From Dehalococcoidia bacterium (GTDB lineage Bacteria > Chloroflexota > Dehalococcoidia > Tepidiformales > Tepidiformaceae): DNA of 44,066 nt. The notes below the pieces were generated by a model that saw only the letters and a program-made list of their open reading frames with translations, had not been told where the DNA came from and ran no database searches. Positions 17,449-28,598 of the stretch are shown here, piece by piece. Every line of letters starts with the position of its first letter. Position 1 is the stretch's first letter. A program made the position numbers and the translations under genes. The stretch covers positions 1-44,066 of the forward strand of contig JAJEIT010000056.1 in assembly GCA_022827945.1 (NCBI GenBank), given 5' to 3'.

Positions 17449-17548
17449 CCCGCCTGAGTGGAGCGCCGCGCTCACGCCCGGCTGAGGAGAGCGCTCGCGT
17501 CGCTCGCTGAGGAGAGCGCCGCGCTCCGCTGCGCTACGCGCGGCTGAG
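17431..17548. repeat. Four hairpin repeat units downstream of and overlapping the ATL gene end
   Basis: Four units with the same flanks continue the family. Unit 3 (17431-17458) pairs GGCGGGC with GCCCGCC; the gene stop codon is in its loop. Unit 4 (17459-17486) pairs GCCGCGC with GCCCGGC with one mismatch. Unit 5 (17487-17511) is degenerate and 25 bp long. Unit 6 (17512-17548) pairs GCCGCGC with GCGCGGC perfectly around a 13-nt loop. Period is 28 bp for units 3 to 5. No T-tract follows, so none is a standard intrinsic terminator. Confidence 0.85.
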
Positions 17549-17560
17549 TGGGGGGACGGT

Positions 17561-17989
17561 CTAGCCGGGCCTTGAGTAGTCCCAGGAGATGACGTTCGTT
17601 GGCGTGACCTTGATGTAAGCGGCGCCGGGCGGAGGCTCGGTGGGGAGGACAGACTCGGGGGCGCCGCGGCGGCGGGCGGCCTCGCGGGTCAGCTCAAGGA
17701 GCTCGTCGGGGGTGTTGACGACAGTGGCGTCGCCCTGGATGAGGATGCCCTTGATGTCCTGCATGGTGCTGCCGCTCTCGAGCGAGAGACTGACCTTCGG
17801 GTTGCGCTGGGCGTTGAGCACCTTCTGGGTGCGGTCGCGGCACCCGATGTAGACCGCGTCGTCCACGCGGAAGTAGCCAATCGGGACGCTGTGGGGGTAG
17901 CCGTCGCTGCCGACGGAGGTGAAAGTTATCCAGCCGGGGCGGCTGTCGAGGAACTCGTTCACTTCCTCGGGGGTGAGTTGGGCGGGCAT
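17561..17989 (-). CDS. PPOX-class F420/FMN-dependent oxidoreductase-like protein
   Basis: A 142-residue split-barrel protein similar to the TIGR03618 group of F420-binding proteins. Typical segments are LTPEEVNEFLDSRPGWITFTSVGSDGYPHSVPIGYFRVDDAVYIGC, RTQKVLNAQRNPKVSLSLESG and GILIQGDATVV, ending VISWDYSR. The members reduce or bind flavin-type cofactors; cofactor choice cannot be told from sequence alone. The ATG at 17987-17989 has a strong GGAGG six bases upstream, so the much longer open frame beyond it is not coding. It is convergent with the hairpin array and divergent from pdxT. Confidence 0.85.
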   Translation of the reverse strand: MPAQLTPEEVNEFLDSRPGWITFTSVGSDGYPHSVPIGYFRVDDAVYIGCRDRTQKVLNAQRNPKVSLSLESGSTMQDIKGILIQGDATVVNTPDELLELTREAARRRGAPESVLPTEPPPGAAYIKVTPTNVISWDYSRPG

Positions 17990-18049
17990 GGCGCCTCCTT
18001 GAGGGCGACAGGATAGCGGCTCGGGACGGGGCGGGCTTCGCGCGGCTGC

Positions 18050-18055
18050 TACAAT
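18050..18055 (+). promoter_or_regulatory. Possible -10 box TACAAT for pdxT
   Basis: TACAAT is a near-consensus -10, giving an mRNA leader of about 44 nt before the pdxT GTG. No clear -35 and no clear ribosome binding site are visible. Confidence 0.4.
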
Positions 18056-18106
18056 CGCAGGGCGCATGGGGCCTGGACGCGAACGATCTGGCGGGACGCA
18101 CGCAAC

Positions 18107-18706
18107 GTGACCACGGGCATTCTCGCCCTGCAGGGCGACTTCCGGGAGCACTCCGAGATGCTTGCGAGCATCGGGCAGGCGTCCGTCGAGGTGCGCCGCC
18201 CGGAACAGCTCGATGCGCTGGACTCGCTCATCATTCCCGGCGGCGAGAGCACGACCATCGCGCGGCTGATCCTGCGCTACGGGTTCACCGAGCCGCTGCG
18301 GGCGTTCTGCGACAGCGGCCGCCCCGTGTGGGGCACCTGCGCGGGCGCCATCCTGCTGGCCAAGCAGGTCAACGACCTCGACAGGCCGGGCATCGAGACC
18401 ATGGACGTGTCGGTGGCGCGCAACGCTTTCGGGCGGCAGGTCGACAGCTTCGAGGCGAACGTCGAGATGAAGGGCCTCGCGGGCGGGCCGTTCCACGCGA
18501 TCTTCATCCGGGCGCCGATCATCGAGTCCGTGGGGGCGCGCGTGGAGGTGCTGGGGCGGATCGAGGACGGGGCCATCGTGGCGGCGCGCCAGGGAAACCT
18601 GCTGGCGACGGCGTTCCACCCCGAGCTGGGGGGCGACACGCGTCTGCACGAGTATTTCCTCACGATCGGGGCAGCCGAACGGCCAAAGGCGGGCGCGGGC
18701 GCATGA
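18107..18706 (+). CDS. pdxT: Pyridoxal 5'-phosphate synthase glutaminase subunit
   Basis: A 199-residue class I glutamine amidotransferase that supplies ammonia to PdxS for pyridoxal phosphate synthesis. It begins [14 protein letters not shown], has [14 protein letters not shown], the nucleophile in [10 protein letters not shown] and the His-Glu of the triad in [10 protein letters not shown]. Length is normal for PdxT. Start is GTG. PdxS, usually adjacent, is not in this window. The R3H ATPase gene follows after 34 bp on the same strand. Confidence 0.95.
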   Translation: MTTGILALQGDFREHSEMLASIGQASVEVRRPEQLDALDSLIIPGGESTTIARLILRYGFTEPLRAFCDSGRPVWGTCAGAILLAKQVNDLDRPGIETMDVSVARNAFGRQVDSFEANVEMKGLAGGPFHAIFIRAPIIESVGARVEVLGRIEDGAIVAARQGNLLATAFHPELGGDTRLHEYFLTIGAAERPKAGAGA

Positions 18707-18740
18707 GATACGGACAAGTGCACGCGGTAGGGGTAGCGTA

Positions 18741-20318
18741 GTGGCGATGACCGAGGGGAACGGAACGGCGCCCGAGCGGATCGTGACCGACGACCTCGAC
18801 GCGCTCATCGAGACGCTGCCGCCGCGCCTCGCCGAGAAGCTGGAGGCGGAGGACCACCGCAGCGAGCTGCTGGAGGTCGTGCTGGACCTGGGGCGGCTGC
18901 CCGAGGCGCGCTACCCGAACCGCGAGATCGTGCTCAGCCACCGCGAGGTGACGGAGGAGGACCTCGACTTCGTGATCGCCCGCGTCGGGGAATTCGGGGA
19001 CGACAACCGGGCCGGCATCGAGCGGACGCTGCACCGCATCTCGGCCATCCGCAACCGGCGGGGGAAGGTGGTGGGGCTGACTTGCCGCATCGGGCGGGCG
19101 GTCTACGGGACAATCCGCATCATCGAGGACCTTGTGATGAGCGGAAACAGCATCCTTCTGCTGGGGCGGCCGGGCGTGGGCAAGACGACGATGCTACGCG
19201 AGGTCGCACGGGTGCTCGCGGACGAGGCGAACAAACGCGTCGTGATCGTCGATACGTCGAACGAGATCGGCGGCGACGGCGACATTCCCCACCCGGCGAT
19301 CGGCGGGGCGCGGCGGATGCAGGTGTCGACGCCGGCGCTGCAGCACGGCGTGATGATCGAGGCGGTCGAGAACCACATGCCCGAGGTCATCGTGATCGAC
19401 GAGATCGGGACGGAGCTGGAGGCGGCGGCGGCACGCACGATCGCGGAGCGGGGGGTGCAGCTGGTGGGAACGGCGCACGGCAACACGCTCGAGAACCTGA
19501 TGGCGAACCCGACGCTCTGCGACCTCATCGGCGGCATCCAGTCGGTGACGCTGAGCGACGAGGAAGCGCGGCGGCGGGGCACGCAGAAGTCGATCCTTGA
19601 GCGGATGGCGCCGCCCACGTTCGACGCGGTGATCGAGATCCAGGGGTGGCGGCGGGTAGCCCTGCACGAGGACGTGGGGGCGACCGTCGATGCGAAGCTG
19701 CGCGGCTTCCAGGCGCCGCCTGAAGTCCGCGAGCTGACCGACGAGGGGACCATCACGACGGTCGCGCACGAGGAGCCCGAGCCCGCCGCACCCGTCGCGA
19801 AGGCGCGGAGCCAGGAGGGGAACGGGGCGGCGGCTCAGGAGCCCGAGACGCGACTGTTCCCCTTCGGGCTCTCGCGCGGTCGGCTCGTGCAGGCGATCCA
19901 GGAGACCGGCGTACCCATCCAGATCGTCGATGACCTGCGGAACGCCGACGCGTTTATCACCCTGCGCCACTCCTACCGGAAGAAGCCTGCCCCCGTGCGC
20001 GAGGCGGAGGAGCGCTCGCTGCCGATCTACGTGATCAAGAGCAACACGCTCTTCCAGATGGAGCAGGTGCTGCTCCAGTTCCGCGGCCAGCGCGCGCGTC
20101 GCGACCCGGTGGCGGAGGCCTACCGCGAGACGGAAGAGGCGATCGCGCAGGTGCTCACGGACGGGCGCGCGCTGGAGCTGGCGCCCGCGAACAGCTACAT
20201 CCGGCGCGTCCAGCACGAGCTGGCCGGGCGCTTCAATCTCGACAGCGAGAGCCACGGTTCGGAGCCGGAGCGGCGCGTACGCATCCTGCCCGAACCACCG
20301 CGGTCGGGCGGACGGTGA
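18741..20318 (+). CDS. R3H domain AAA ATPase (Ycf45/SpoIIIAA-like)
   Basis: A 525-residue protein. The N-terminal region (1-115) leads into a SpoIIIAA-like ATPase with Walker [10 protein letters not shown] (142-150), the segment [25 protein letters not shown] and Walker [10 protein letters not shown] (about 215-223). A charged linker (about 345-375) joins a C-terminal region with an R3H domain near residues 460-510 ([17 protein letters not shown]), expected to bind single-stranded nucleic acid. Similar proteins occur in cyanobacteria, Deinococcus and Chloroflexota without a settled role. GTG start; the stop overlaps tmk in GTGA. Confidence 0.85.
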   Translation: MAMTEGNGTAPERIVTDDLDALIETLPPRLAEKLEAEDHRSELLEVVLDLGRLPEARYPNREIVLSHREVTEEDLDFVIARVGEFGDDNRAGIERTLHRISAIRNRRGKVVGLTCRIGRAVYGTIRIIEDLVMSGNSILLLGRPGVGKTTMLREVARVLADEANKRVVIVDTSNEIGGDGDIPHPAIGGARRMQVSTPALQHGVMIEAVENHMPEVIVIDEIGTELEAAAARTIAERGVQLVGTAHGNTLENLMANPTLCDLIGGIQSVTLSDEEARRRGTQKSILERMAPPTFDAVIEIQGWRRVALHEDVGATVDAKLRGFQAPPEVRELTDEGTITTVAHEEPEPAAPVAKARSQEGNGAAAQEPETRLFPFGLSRGRLVQAIQETGVPIQIVDDLRNADAFITLRHSYRKKPAPVREAEERSLPIYVIKSNTLFQMEQVLLQFRGQRARRDPVAEAYRETEEAIAQVLTDGRALELAPANSYIRRVQHELAGRFNLDSESHGSEPERRVRILPEPPRSGGR

Positions 20319-20956
20319 CGAGCGAGGGTTGGGAAGGGCGCTTCATCGTCTTCGAAGGGGGCGAGGGGGCGGGCAAGAGCCTGCTGACCACGCGGCTCGC
20401 GCGGCGGCTGGAGACGGCGGGGGTCCACACGATCGAGGTGCGGGAACCGGGGGGCACCCCCGCAGGCGAGCAGGCGCGCGAGTTGCTGGGGCAGTCGCTG
20501 ACGCCCTGGGCCGAGGCGTTCGCGTTTCTGCTGGCGCGGTCGGAGCTCGTGGCCCGCGTGATCAAGCCGGCGCTGAAGGGAGGGGCGACCGTGCTCTGCG
20601 ACCGATTCCGGGCGAGCACGGTCGCCTACCAGGGATACGGGCGGGGCCTGGACCTGAAGCGGCTGGCCGAGGCGAACGCCTCCGCGACCCAGGGACTCAC
20701 GCCGGACCTGACGATCTACCTCGACCTGCCGCCGGAGGTGGGGCTGCAACGGAAGCAGGGAGAGCGGGGCGGCCCAGCGACGGGGCGCGAGGGGCTGGCC
20801 TTCCACGAGCGCGTGCGCGAGGGCTACCGCCAGCAGCTGGCGCAGGCGCCGGAGGGGACGTGGCTCGAGATCGACGCCACGCAGGCGCCGGAGGCAGTGG
20901 AGGCGGCCGCCTGGGAGGCTGTCGCCGAACTGCTGGGCGTCCCGTCGGGCGGGTAA
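20315..20956 (+). CDS. tmk: Thymidylate kinase
   Basis: A 213-residue kinase converting dTMP to dTDP. The P-loop [13 protein letters not shown] is at about residues 13-25, followed by [17 protein letters not shown], the catalytic [16 protein letters not shown] (usually DRYxxS) and [15 protein letters not shown]. The lid region is present. The GTG start overlaps the R3H gene stop by 4 bp, giving translational coupling. The MFS gene follows 10 bp later. Confidence 0.95.
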   Translation: MTSEGWEGRFIVFEGGEGAGKSLLTTRLARRLETAGVHTIEVREPGGTPAGEQARELLGQSLTPWAEAFAFLLARSELVARVIKPALKGGATVLCDRFRASTVAYQGYGRGLDLKRLAEANASATQGLTPDLTIYLDLPPEVGLQRKQGERGGPATGREGLAFHERVREGYRQQLAQAPEGTWLEIDATQAPEAVEAAAWEAVAELLGVPSGG

Positions 20957-20966
20957 GCGGCAACAC

Positions 20967-22247
20967 GTGCTTCGGGCGGGGGAGGGGCTGCGGGGGACGG
21001 CGAGCTACTTCCAGCGGAACTTCTATGCGCTGGAAAACGCGCACTACCGGCTGCTCTGGACGGGAACGGTGTTCTCGTTCTTCGGGATGCAGATGCAGAT
21101 CGTGGCGAGGGGCTGGCTCGCCTTCGACCTGACGGGGCAGAACACGGCGCTGGGGGCGATGATGCTGGCGTTCGGCGCGCCAAGCCTCGTGTTCACCCTC
21201 TGGGGCGGCGTGATCGCCGACCGGCTGCCCAAGCGGCGGACGCTGCTGGTCTCGCAGGCGGTGCTCTGCCTGAACTCCGGCTGGATCGCGCTGATGGTGG
21301 CGGTCGGGCTGATGGAGTTCTGGATGCTGCTCGCGGCGAGCTTCACCCAGGGCGTCGGGTTCGCCTTCATGGGGCCGGCGCGAAACGCGTTCATCGGGTC
21401 GCTCGTGGGCAGGGAGGCGGTGGGGAACGCCATCGTCCTGCAGCAGCTCAGCATGAACGGAACGCGGGTGGTGGGCCCCGCCCTGGCGGGGGTGTTCATC
21501 TCGCTCTGGTTCATCGGCGTGGGAGGCGTGTACTTCATGACCGCGACAGGATTCCTGATCGCGATCCTCACGGTCTGGCGACTCCCGCCGGGAGAGCCGG
21601 AGGCGCGGGCGGAGGCCACGTCGCCGGTACGGGACCTGGTGGACGGCATCCGCTACGTCGGGAGCCGGTCGTCCGTGGCCATCCTGATTCTGACGTCGTT
21701 CGCGCTTACGGCGTTCGCCTTCCCCTTCCAGTCGTTCCTGCCCTCGCTCGCCGAAGACATCTACAACGCGGGCTCGGAGGGACTGGGGGTGCTCTCGGCC
21801 GTGCAGGCGGTGGGGGCGGTGGTCGCGGTGGTGCTGGTGGCGGGGATCGCGGGGAAGGCGAGCGCGTGGCAACAGCAACTCCTGCTGGGCGTCGCCTTCG
21901 GGGGGTCGGTCACGCTGCTCGGATTCGCCAACAGCTTCGTGGCGGGGCTTGGGGCGATCCTGCTGGTGGGCGCGGCATCGGCGGGGTTCCAGTCGCTCAA
22001 CAACGCGCTCTCGCTCTCGTACTCGGCCTCGCGCTACCACGGGCGGGTACAGTCGCTGAACATGCTGTCGTGGAGCCTGTTCGGAATCTTCTCGATGCCG
22101 ATCGGGGTGGTGGCCGACCTCATCGGCATTCGCGAGACGCTGATGATCGCGGGGGTGATTGGCGTGGCAGCGGTCCTGCTGTTGCACGTCATCGGGCGGG
22201 TGTGGGGCGCGGAGGAGGACCGCCACGTGATCCCGGACGGGTTCTGA
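20967..22247 (+). CDS. MFS transporter, EntS-like exporter
   Basis: A 426-residue major facilitator with about twelve membrane segments. The N-terminal YRLLWTGTVFSFFGMQMQIVARGWLAFDLTGQ and the loop GGVIADRLPKRRTLLVSQ between helices 2 and 3 place it in the MFS_3 group, which includes enterobactin exporters and many drug-export candidates. Start is GTG, 10 bp after tmk. Substrate is unknown; nothing in the neighbourhood identifies one. The downstream gap of 122 bp contains a perfect GGAAC-G-GTTCC palindrome at 22291-22301. Confidence 0.85.
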   Translation: MLRAGEGLRGTASYFQRNFYALENAHYRLLWTGTVFSFFGMQMQIVARGWLAFDLTGQNTALGAMMLAFGAPSLVFTLWGGVIADRLPKRRTLLVSQAVLCLNSGWIALMVAVGLMEFWMLLAASFTQGVGFAFMGPARNAFIGSLVGREAVGNAIVLQQLSMNGTRVVGPALAGVFISLWFIGVGGVYFMTATGFLIAILTVWRLPPGEPEARAEATSPVRDLVDGIRYVGSRSSVAILILTSFALTAFAFPFQSFLPSLAEDIYNAGSEGLGVLSAVQAVGAVVAVVLVAGIAGKASAWQQQLLLGVAFGGSVTLLGFANSFVAGLGAILLVGAASAGFQSLNNALSLSYSASRYHGRVQSLNMLSWSLFGIFSMPIGVVADLIGIRETLMIAGVIGVAAVLLLHVIGRVWGAEEDRHVIPDGF

Positions 22248-22369
22248 GCATCTGCACGACGCGTCGGACGAGCGCCCGCCGGCAGGCGAGGGAACGGTTC
22301 CGTGTGTTCGCGCATAGTGTTTGGGGAGGGCGTCCTCTGCTGCGGGCGTTCTTGCGAGAGGATGGAGCC

Positions 22370-22807
22370 ATGTACAGCAAGGGGCGCATGTTCGGGGGAG
22401 TCGTGGTGTGGCTGACGGCGGTGCTCGCCATCTCGGCCACCGCGCTCGCGTGTGGGGACGACGACCTGCCAGCGCCCACGCCTTCCGACGACTGGACTGT
22501 AATCCCGGCGCGTATCGACTCGGTCGAGTACACGGTGGCGGAGTCGTGGCCGCCCCAGTACTTCGTCCAGGTCGTGTCGGTTCAGCCGGACGGCTGCCAC
22601 GAGTTCGACGGATACACCGACGAGCGTGAGGAGCGGGTGATCACGATCGAGGTCCTCAACCGCGTGCCCGCCAATCTCGACGAGCTGGCCTGCACCCAGG
22701 CGATCTCGACGACCGAGTCGAACATCCCCCTCGGAACCGACTTCGAGTCGGGCGAGACCTATACCGTCATTGTCAACGGCGTGACGATGACCTTCGAGGC
22801 GCAGTAG
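22370..22807 (+). CDS. Secreted or lipoprotein-like hypothetical protein
   Basis: A 145-residue protein of unknown function. It begins MYSKGRMFGGVVVWLTAVLAISATALAC, a signal sequence ending at Cys28 with a somewhat atypical lipobox (ALAC), then GDDDLPAPTPSDD as a spacer. The remaining 100 residues are beta-rich, with VEYTVAESWPPQYFVQVVSVQPDGC and VITIEVLNRVP, and include two further Cys that could form a disulfide. The pattern resembles small immunoglobulin- or inhibitor-like extracytoplasmic domains but no family is claimed. A TAGTGT box at 22315-22320 region lies upstream. The ResA gene follows. Confidence 0.7.
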   Translation: MYSKGRMFGGVVVWLTAVLAISATALACGDDDLPAPTPSDDWTVIPARIDSVEYTVAESWPPQYFVQVVSVQPDGCHEFDGYTDEREERVITIEVLNRVPANLDELACTQAISTTESNIPLGTDFESGETYTVIVNGVTMTFEAQ

Positions 22808-22882
22808 GGCGCGCACGGGCAGGAGTTGGTACGCTCGCGGACGAGCGCGGGCGCGGCAGGCGCCCGGACGGTGGCAACCGCG

Positions 22883-23515
22883 ATGGCCGAGACCCTTCCC
22901 GACGAACGTCCGCAGCAGCGCCGCGAATACGCGGGGCCGGGCTTCACGTTCGGGATCGCGGCGCTGGTGGTGGTGGTGGTGGGGTTCGGCATCTGGTTCC
23001 TTGAGATCCGCGGTAACGGGGGTGGCGTCGAGGCGGAGGCGGGGATGGGCGTGGTGGCGCTGGCGGAGTCGTTGAACCCGACAGGGGAGGCGCCGGCGGC
23101 GGAGGTGGGGCGGGCGGCGCCCGCGTTCAGGCTGCGGGACCTGGACGGGTCGGCGGCGGAGCTCACGGAGTTCCGCGGACGGTACGTGCTGCTGAACTTC
23201 TGGGCCTCGTGGTGCGGGCCGTGCCGGGGGGAGACGCCGGCGCTGCAGGCGTTCTTCGAGCAGCAGGCGCCGGGGCTGGTCGTGATCGGGGTTAACCAGC
23301 AGGAGGAGGCAGAGACGGCGCGCGCGTTCGCCGAGTCGTTCGGGGTGACGTACCCGATCGCGCTGGACGCGGACGGGCAAGTCTCGGGGGCGTACCGCGT
23401 GACCACGGGGCTGCCGGTCAGCTTCCTCATCGACCCGGACGGGGTCATCCAGGGGATACACCTGGGAGCACTGACGGACTCCGACCTGGCCGATCTGGCG
23501 GCGGAGCTTCCCTGA
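22883..23515 (+). CDS. resA: ResA/TlpA-like thiol-disulfide oxidoreductase
   Basis: A 210-residue membrane-anchored thioredoxin-fold protein that keeps apocytochrome c thiols reduced on the outer face. One membrane segment (about residues 22-43, FGIAALVVVVVGFGIWFL) is followed by a redoxin domain with FWASWCGPCRGETPALQAFF; the two Cys are intact. The later TTGLPVSFLIDPDGVI contains the cis-Pro. The ATG at 22883 was preferred over a TTG at 22826 whose AGGAG touches the codon. Its stop overlaps resB by one base, linking both to cytochrome c assembly. Confidence 0.88.
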   Translation: MAETLPDERPQQRREYAGPGFTFGIAALVVVVVGFGIWFLEIRGNGGGVEAEAGMGVVALAESLNPTGEAPAAEVGRAAPAFRLRDLDGSAAELTEFRGRYVLLNFWASWCGPCRGETPALQAFFEQQAPGLVVIGVNQQEEAETARAFAESFGVTYPIALDADGQVSGAYRVTTGLPVSFLIDPDGVIQGIHLGALTDSDLADLAAELP

Positions 23516-25194
23516 TGGCGAGCGACGCTCGCGCCGCGACGCCTCCGATGCCCAAGTTCGACCCGCTGCGGGCGACGTGGCGGTTGCTGACGAACGTGAA
23601 GTTCGCGGTGGCGCTGGTGACCTTGGCCGTGCTCGCGAGCCTGATCGGGGTCGTGCTGCCGCAGATGCCGGCGGAGATGCGCGGCAATCCGCCCGCGCGC
23701 TCGGCCTGGCTGGAGCTGCAGCGCGAGGACTTCGGCTGGCTGACGGGGACGATCGAGGGGCTCGACCTGTTCGAGGTGTTCCACAGCCCGTGGTTCCTGG
23801 CGCTCTGGTTCGTGATCGTGGCGGCAGTGACCGTCTGCACCATCAGCCGCTTCCCGCCGACGTGGCGGAGCGTGCAGCGTCCGCAACTGCGCGTGAACGA
23901 GCGCTACTTCGAGACGGCACGTCACCGGGCGTCGTTCACGCACGCCGGGGGCGTTGCGGCGATCGAGGGGCTGCTGCGCCGTCGCCGCTACGCAGTGACC
24001 CGGACGCATGAGGACGGGGGCGCGACCGAGCTGTTCGCAGAGCGGTTCCCGTGGACGCAGTACGCGACGTTCATCTCGCACATGGCGCTGCTGTTGCTGC
24101 TCGTCGGGGGGCTGCTCACGAACCTGGCGGGGTTCCAGCGTACGCTCGCCCTGGCGGAGGGACGGCCCGGGGCGCCGCTCTTCGGCGATCCGGGGCCGGG
24201 GCAGATCTTCGTGGGGATGGAGGACGCGCACCAGGGGGTGGACTCCGCCGGGAACATCATCGACTTCCGCAGCCACCTGCTGTTGCGGCGGGGCGACGAA
24301 GTCGTGCGCTGCACGGCCACCGTGAACGACCCCTGCGGGGCGTTCGGGTACCGCTTCCACCAGGCCGCGTTCTTCGACGACCTCGCGCAGCTGACCATCT
24401 GGGGCCCCGACGGGCGCGTGCTCTTCGACGACGTGCTCGACTTCGAAAACGAGTCCACGGCGACGCCCCTGCTGACGATCACGGGCCCGGAGGGCGCGGT
24501 CGTGTTCGACCAGGCCGTGCCGCAGATGGCGAGCGTGCCGGGATCGACGCTCGGGTACGAGGGGGACCTGGCGCTGGCAGAGCTGGCCCTGCCGGGGGCG
24601 GTCTACGGGGTGAGCTGGCGAGCGGAGGGGGAGACGCTGGTGGCACTTCTCGACGGGGAGGGGTTCGACCAGGTCGAGCTGCGCCCCGGGGAGTCAGCAG
24701 AGGCGCCAAGCCACCGCATCATGTTCCGGGGGATCGCCTCGGTACCGGCGATCCCGGTGCTCGACATGCCCCGGGGCACGACGACCGGAGTCGTCAACGT
24801 GCAGATGCCCGAGGCCGCCGACGGACGCCCCTACCTGTTCATCTCGGACATCGACGCGGACCACGTGGTGATCGCGGACGGGGCGACGGTCGAGACGTCG
24901 TCGGGGTACCGCTACCGCTTCGGGGGGCGGGTGGATGCGTCGGGGATCGACGTGCGGCGGGATCCGGGCGACCTGTTCATCTGGGTGGCGGTGGGGCTGG
25001 CGATGCTGGGGCTGGGAATCACCTTCTATGTCCCGCGACGACGGCTGTGGGTGCGGGTGACGGACCAGCGGACACAGCTCGCGGGAGTCGCGGCGCGGAC
25101 GACGCGGTTCGGGCGCGAGCTACGCCAGATGGGCGCGGAGCTCGGGGCTCGCGACGCACTGCTACCGGAGGACATGGAGGAAAGCGGCAGTTGA
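23515..25194 (+). CDS. resB: Cytochrome c biogenesis protein ResB (Ccs1)
   Basis: A 559-residue membrane protein of system II cytochrome c maturation, which with CcsA/ResC delivers heme and attaches it to apocytochromes. The start VKFAVALVTLAVLASLIGVVLPQ is the first membrane helix, followed by helices near residues 85-105 and 180-205, a large outer domain, and a final helix (about 480-505) with the conserved DPGDLFIWVAVGLAMLGLGITFYVPRRRLWVR. ATG overlaps the resA stop. CcsA is not in the window, so it must be encoded elsewhere if the system is complete. Confidence 0.92.
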   Translation: MASDARAATPPMPKFDPLRATWRLLTNVKFAVALVTLAVLASLIGVVLPQMPAEMRGNPPARSAWLELQREDFGWLTGTIEGLDLFEVFHSPWFLALWFVIVAAVTVCTISRFPPTWRSVQRPQLRVNERYFETARHRASFTHAGGVAAIEGLLRRRRYAVTRTHEDGGATELFAERFPWTQYATFISHMALLLLLVGGLLTNLAGFQRTLALAEGRPGAPLFGDPGPGQIFVGMEDAHQGVDSAGNIIDFRSHLLLRRGDEVVRCTATVNDPCGAFGYRFHQAAFFDDLAQLTIWGPDGRVLFDDVLDFENESTATPLLTITGPEGAVVFDQAVPQMASVPGSTLGYEGDLALAELALPGAVYGVSWRAEGETLVALLDGEGFDQVELRPGESAEAPSHRIMFRGIASVPAIPVLDMPRGTTTGVVNVQMPEAADGRPYLFISDIDADHVVIADGATVETSSGYRYRFGGRVDASGIDVRRDPGDLFIWVAVGLAMLGLGITFYVPRRRLWVRVTDQRTQLAGVAARTTRFGRELRQMGAELGARDALLPEDMEESGS

Positions 25195-25203
25195 GACCTG
25201 CTA

Positions 25204-25222
25204 TGCTTAGTCTGGTGCTTAG
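25204..25222 (+). promoter_or_regulatory. Direct repeat TGCTTAG ahead of the Phd/VapC operon
   Basis: TGCTTAG occurs at 25204-25210 and again at 25216-25222, 12 bp apart, just upstream of the ribosome binding site AGGAGG (25225-25230). Such repeats close to an antitoxin start often serve as autoregulatory sites. No protein-binding evidence exists. Confidence 0.35.
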
Positions 25223-25237
25223 CTAGGAGGAACCGCG

Positions 25238-25471
25238 GTGGTGACCGTAAACGTCCACGAAGCGAAGACCCACCTCTCTCGGCTGCTTGCGCAGGTAGAG
25301 GCCGGCGAGGATGTCGTCATCGCTCGGAACGGACAGCCCGTGGCACGACTCGTACCGTGCGAACGGAAGGGAAGACCCCAGTTCGGATCGTGGAAGGGCC
25401 GGATCAGGATCACCGACAGCTTTTTCGATCCGCTCCCAGAAGAGGAGCTTGCTGCCTGGGAGGGCGACTAA
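25238..25471 (+). CDS. Phd/YefM-type antitoxin
   Basis: A 77-residue antitoxin with the fold MVTVNVHEAKTHLSRLLAQVEAGEDVVIARNGQPVARLVP, typical of Phd/YefM DNA-binding domains. The C-terminal tail (GSWKGRIRITDSFFDPLPEEELAAWEG) is the toxin-binding part and is of the kind paired with PIN-domain toxins. GTG start with strong AGGAGG. Base composition of this gene pair appears lower in G+C than the flanks, consistent with transfer. The toxin gene follows after 3 bp. Confidence 0.9.
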   Translation: MVTVNVHEAKTHLSRLLAQVEAGEDVVIARNGQPVARLVPCERKGRPQFGSWKGRIRITDSFFDPLPEEELAAWEGD

Positions 25472-25474
25472 CGG

Positions 25475-25861
25475 TTGCGCCTCTTGCTCGACACGCATGC
25501 ATTTCTCTGGTGGATCGAGGGCAACAGGCGCCTGCCGGCCCGAGTGCGCCGGGCCATCGGGGACGACGGAAACGCCAAGTTCGTTAGTGCGGCTTCGGCT
25601 TGGGAGATCACCACGAAGTACCGCATAGGAAAGCTGCCCGAAGCTTCAGAGCTGGCCCCGAACGTCGCCGACGCAATCGCTGATGAAGGGTTCGAGGAAC
25701 TCCCGATCAGCGTCCAGGAGGGCGCCCGAGCCGGGGCGCTTCCAGAGTTGCACCGCGATCCCTTCGACCGGATCCTCATCGCTCAGGCAATCCTGAACGA
25801 CCTCACTCTCGTCTCAGGCGAAGGTCTATTCGACCAGTACGGGGTGCAACGCTACTGGTAA
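25475..25861 (+). CDS. PIN-domain ribonuclease toxin (VapC-like)
   Basis: A 128-residue PIN toxin. The acidic metal-binding residues are present: Asp in LLLDTHAFLWW (residue 6), Glu in SAASAWEITTKYRIGKL (about 44) and Asp in ELHRDPFDRILIAQA (about 93-97). The length is standard. The TTG start lies 3 bp after the antitoxin stop, so translation depends on antitoxin translation. VapC toxins cut tRNA or rRNA. The pair appears intact. Confidence 0.9.
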   Translation: MRLLLDTHAFLWWIEGNRRLPARVRRAIGDDGNAKFVSAASAWEITTKYRIGKLPEASELAPNVADAIADEGFEELPISVQEGARAGALPELHRDPFDRILIAQAILNDLTLVSGEGLFDQYGVQRYW

Positions 25862-25867
25862 GGCAGG

Positions 25868-28488
<2,621 letters not shown>

Positions 28489-28526
28489 AGCCTGCTCCTC
28501 TCCCAACGTCTCGAGGGAGTCCGCCT

Positions 28527-28532
28527 ATCTTA
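28527..28532 (-). promoter_or_regulatory. Possible -10 box TAAGAT for the mutase-prs operon
   Basis: TAAGAT on the minus strand would start an mRNA with about 32 nt of leader carrying the Shine-Dalgarno sequence. No -35 box is clear. Confidence 0.4.
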
Positions 28533-28586
28533 CCGAACAGGCCCGAACGGGCAGGGCGCGGCTGGATCGCGGGCGGGTCGCGGGCC

Positions 28587-28592
28587 TACGCT
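28587..28592 (+). promoter_or_regulatory. -10 box TACGCT for leaderless trmH-like gene
   Basis: TACGCT ends 6 nt before GTG 28599 and no ribosome binding site is present. Confidence 0.45.
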
Positions 28593-28598
28593 CGGGCC

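Noticed and set aside
17051..17548. CRISPR array
   Set aside because: There are no constant repeats with variable spacers; the units differ internally and contain hairpins, and a gene lies between the two groups.
22291..22301. GGAAC-G-GTTCC palindrome as an operator
   Set aside because: Only one copy, no regulator nearby and no promoter relation, so it is mentioned in the MFS entry only.
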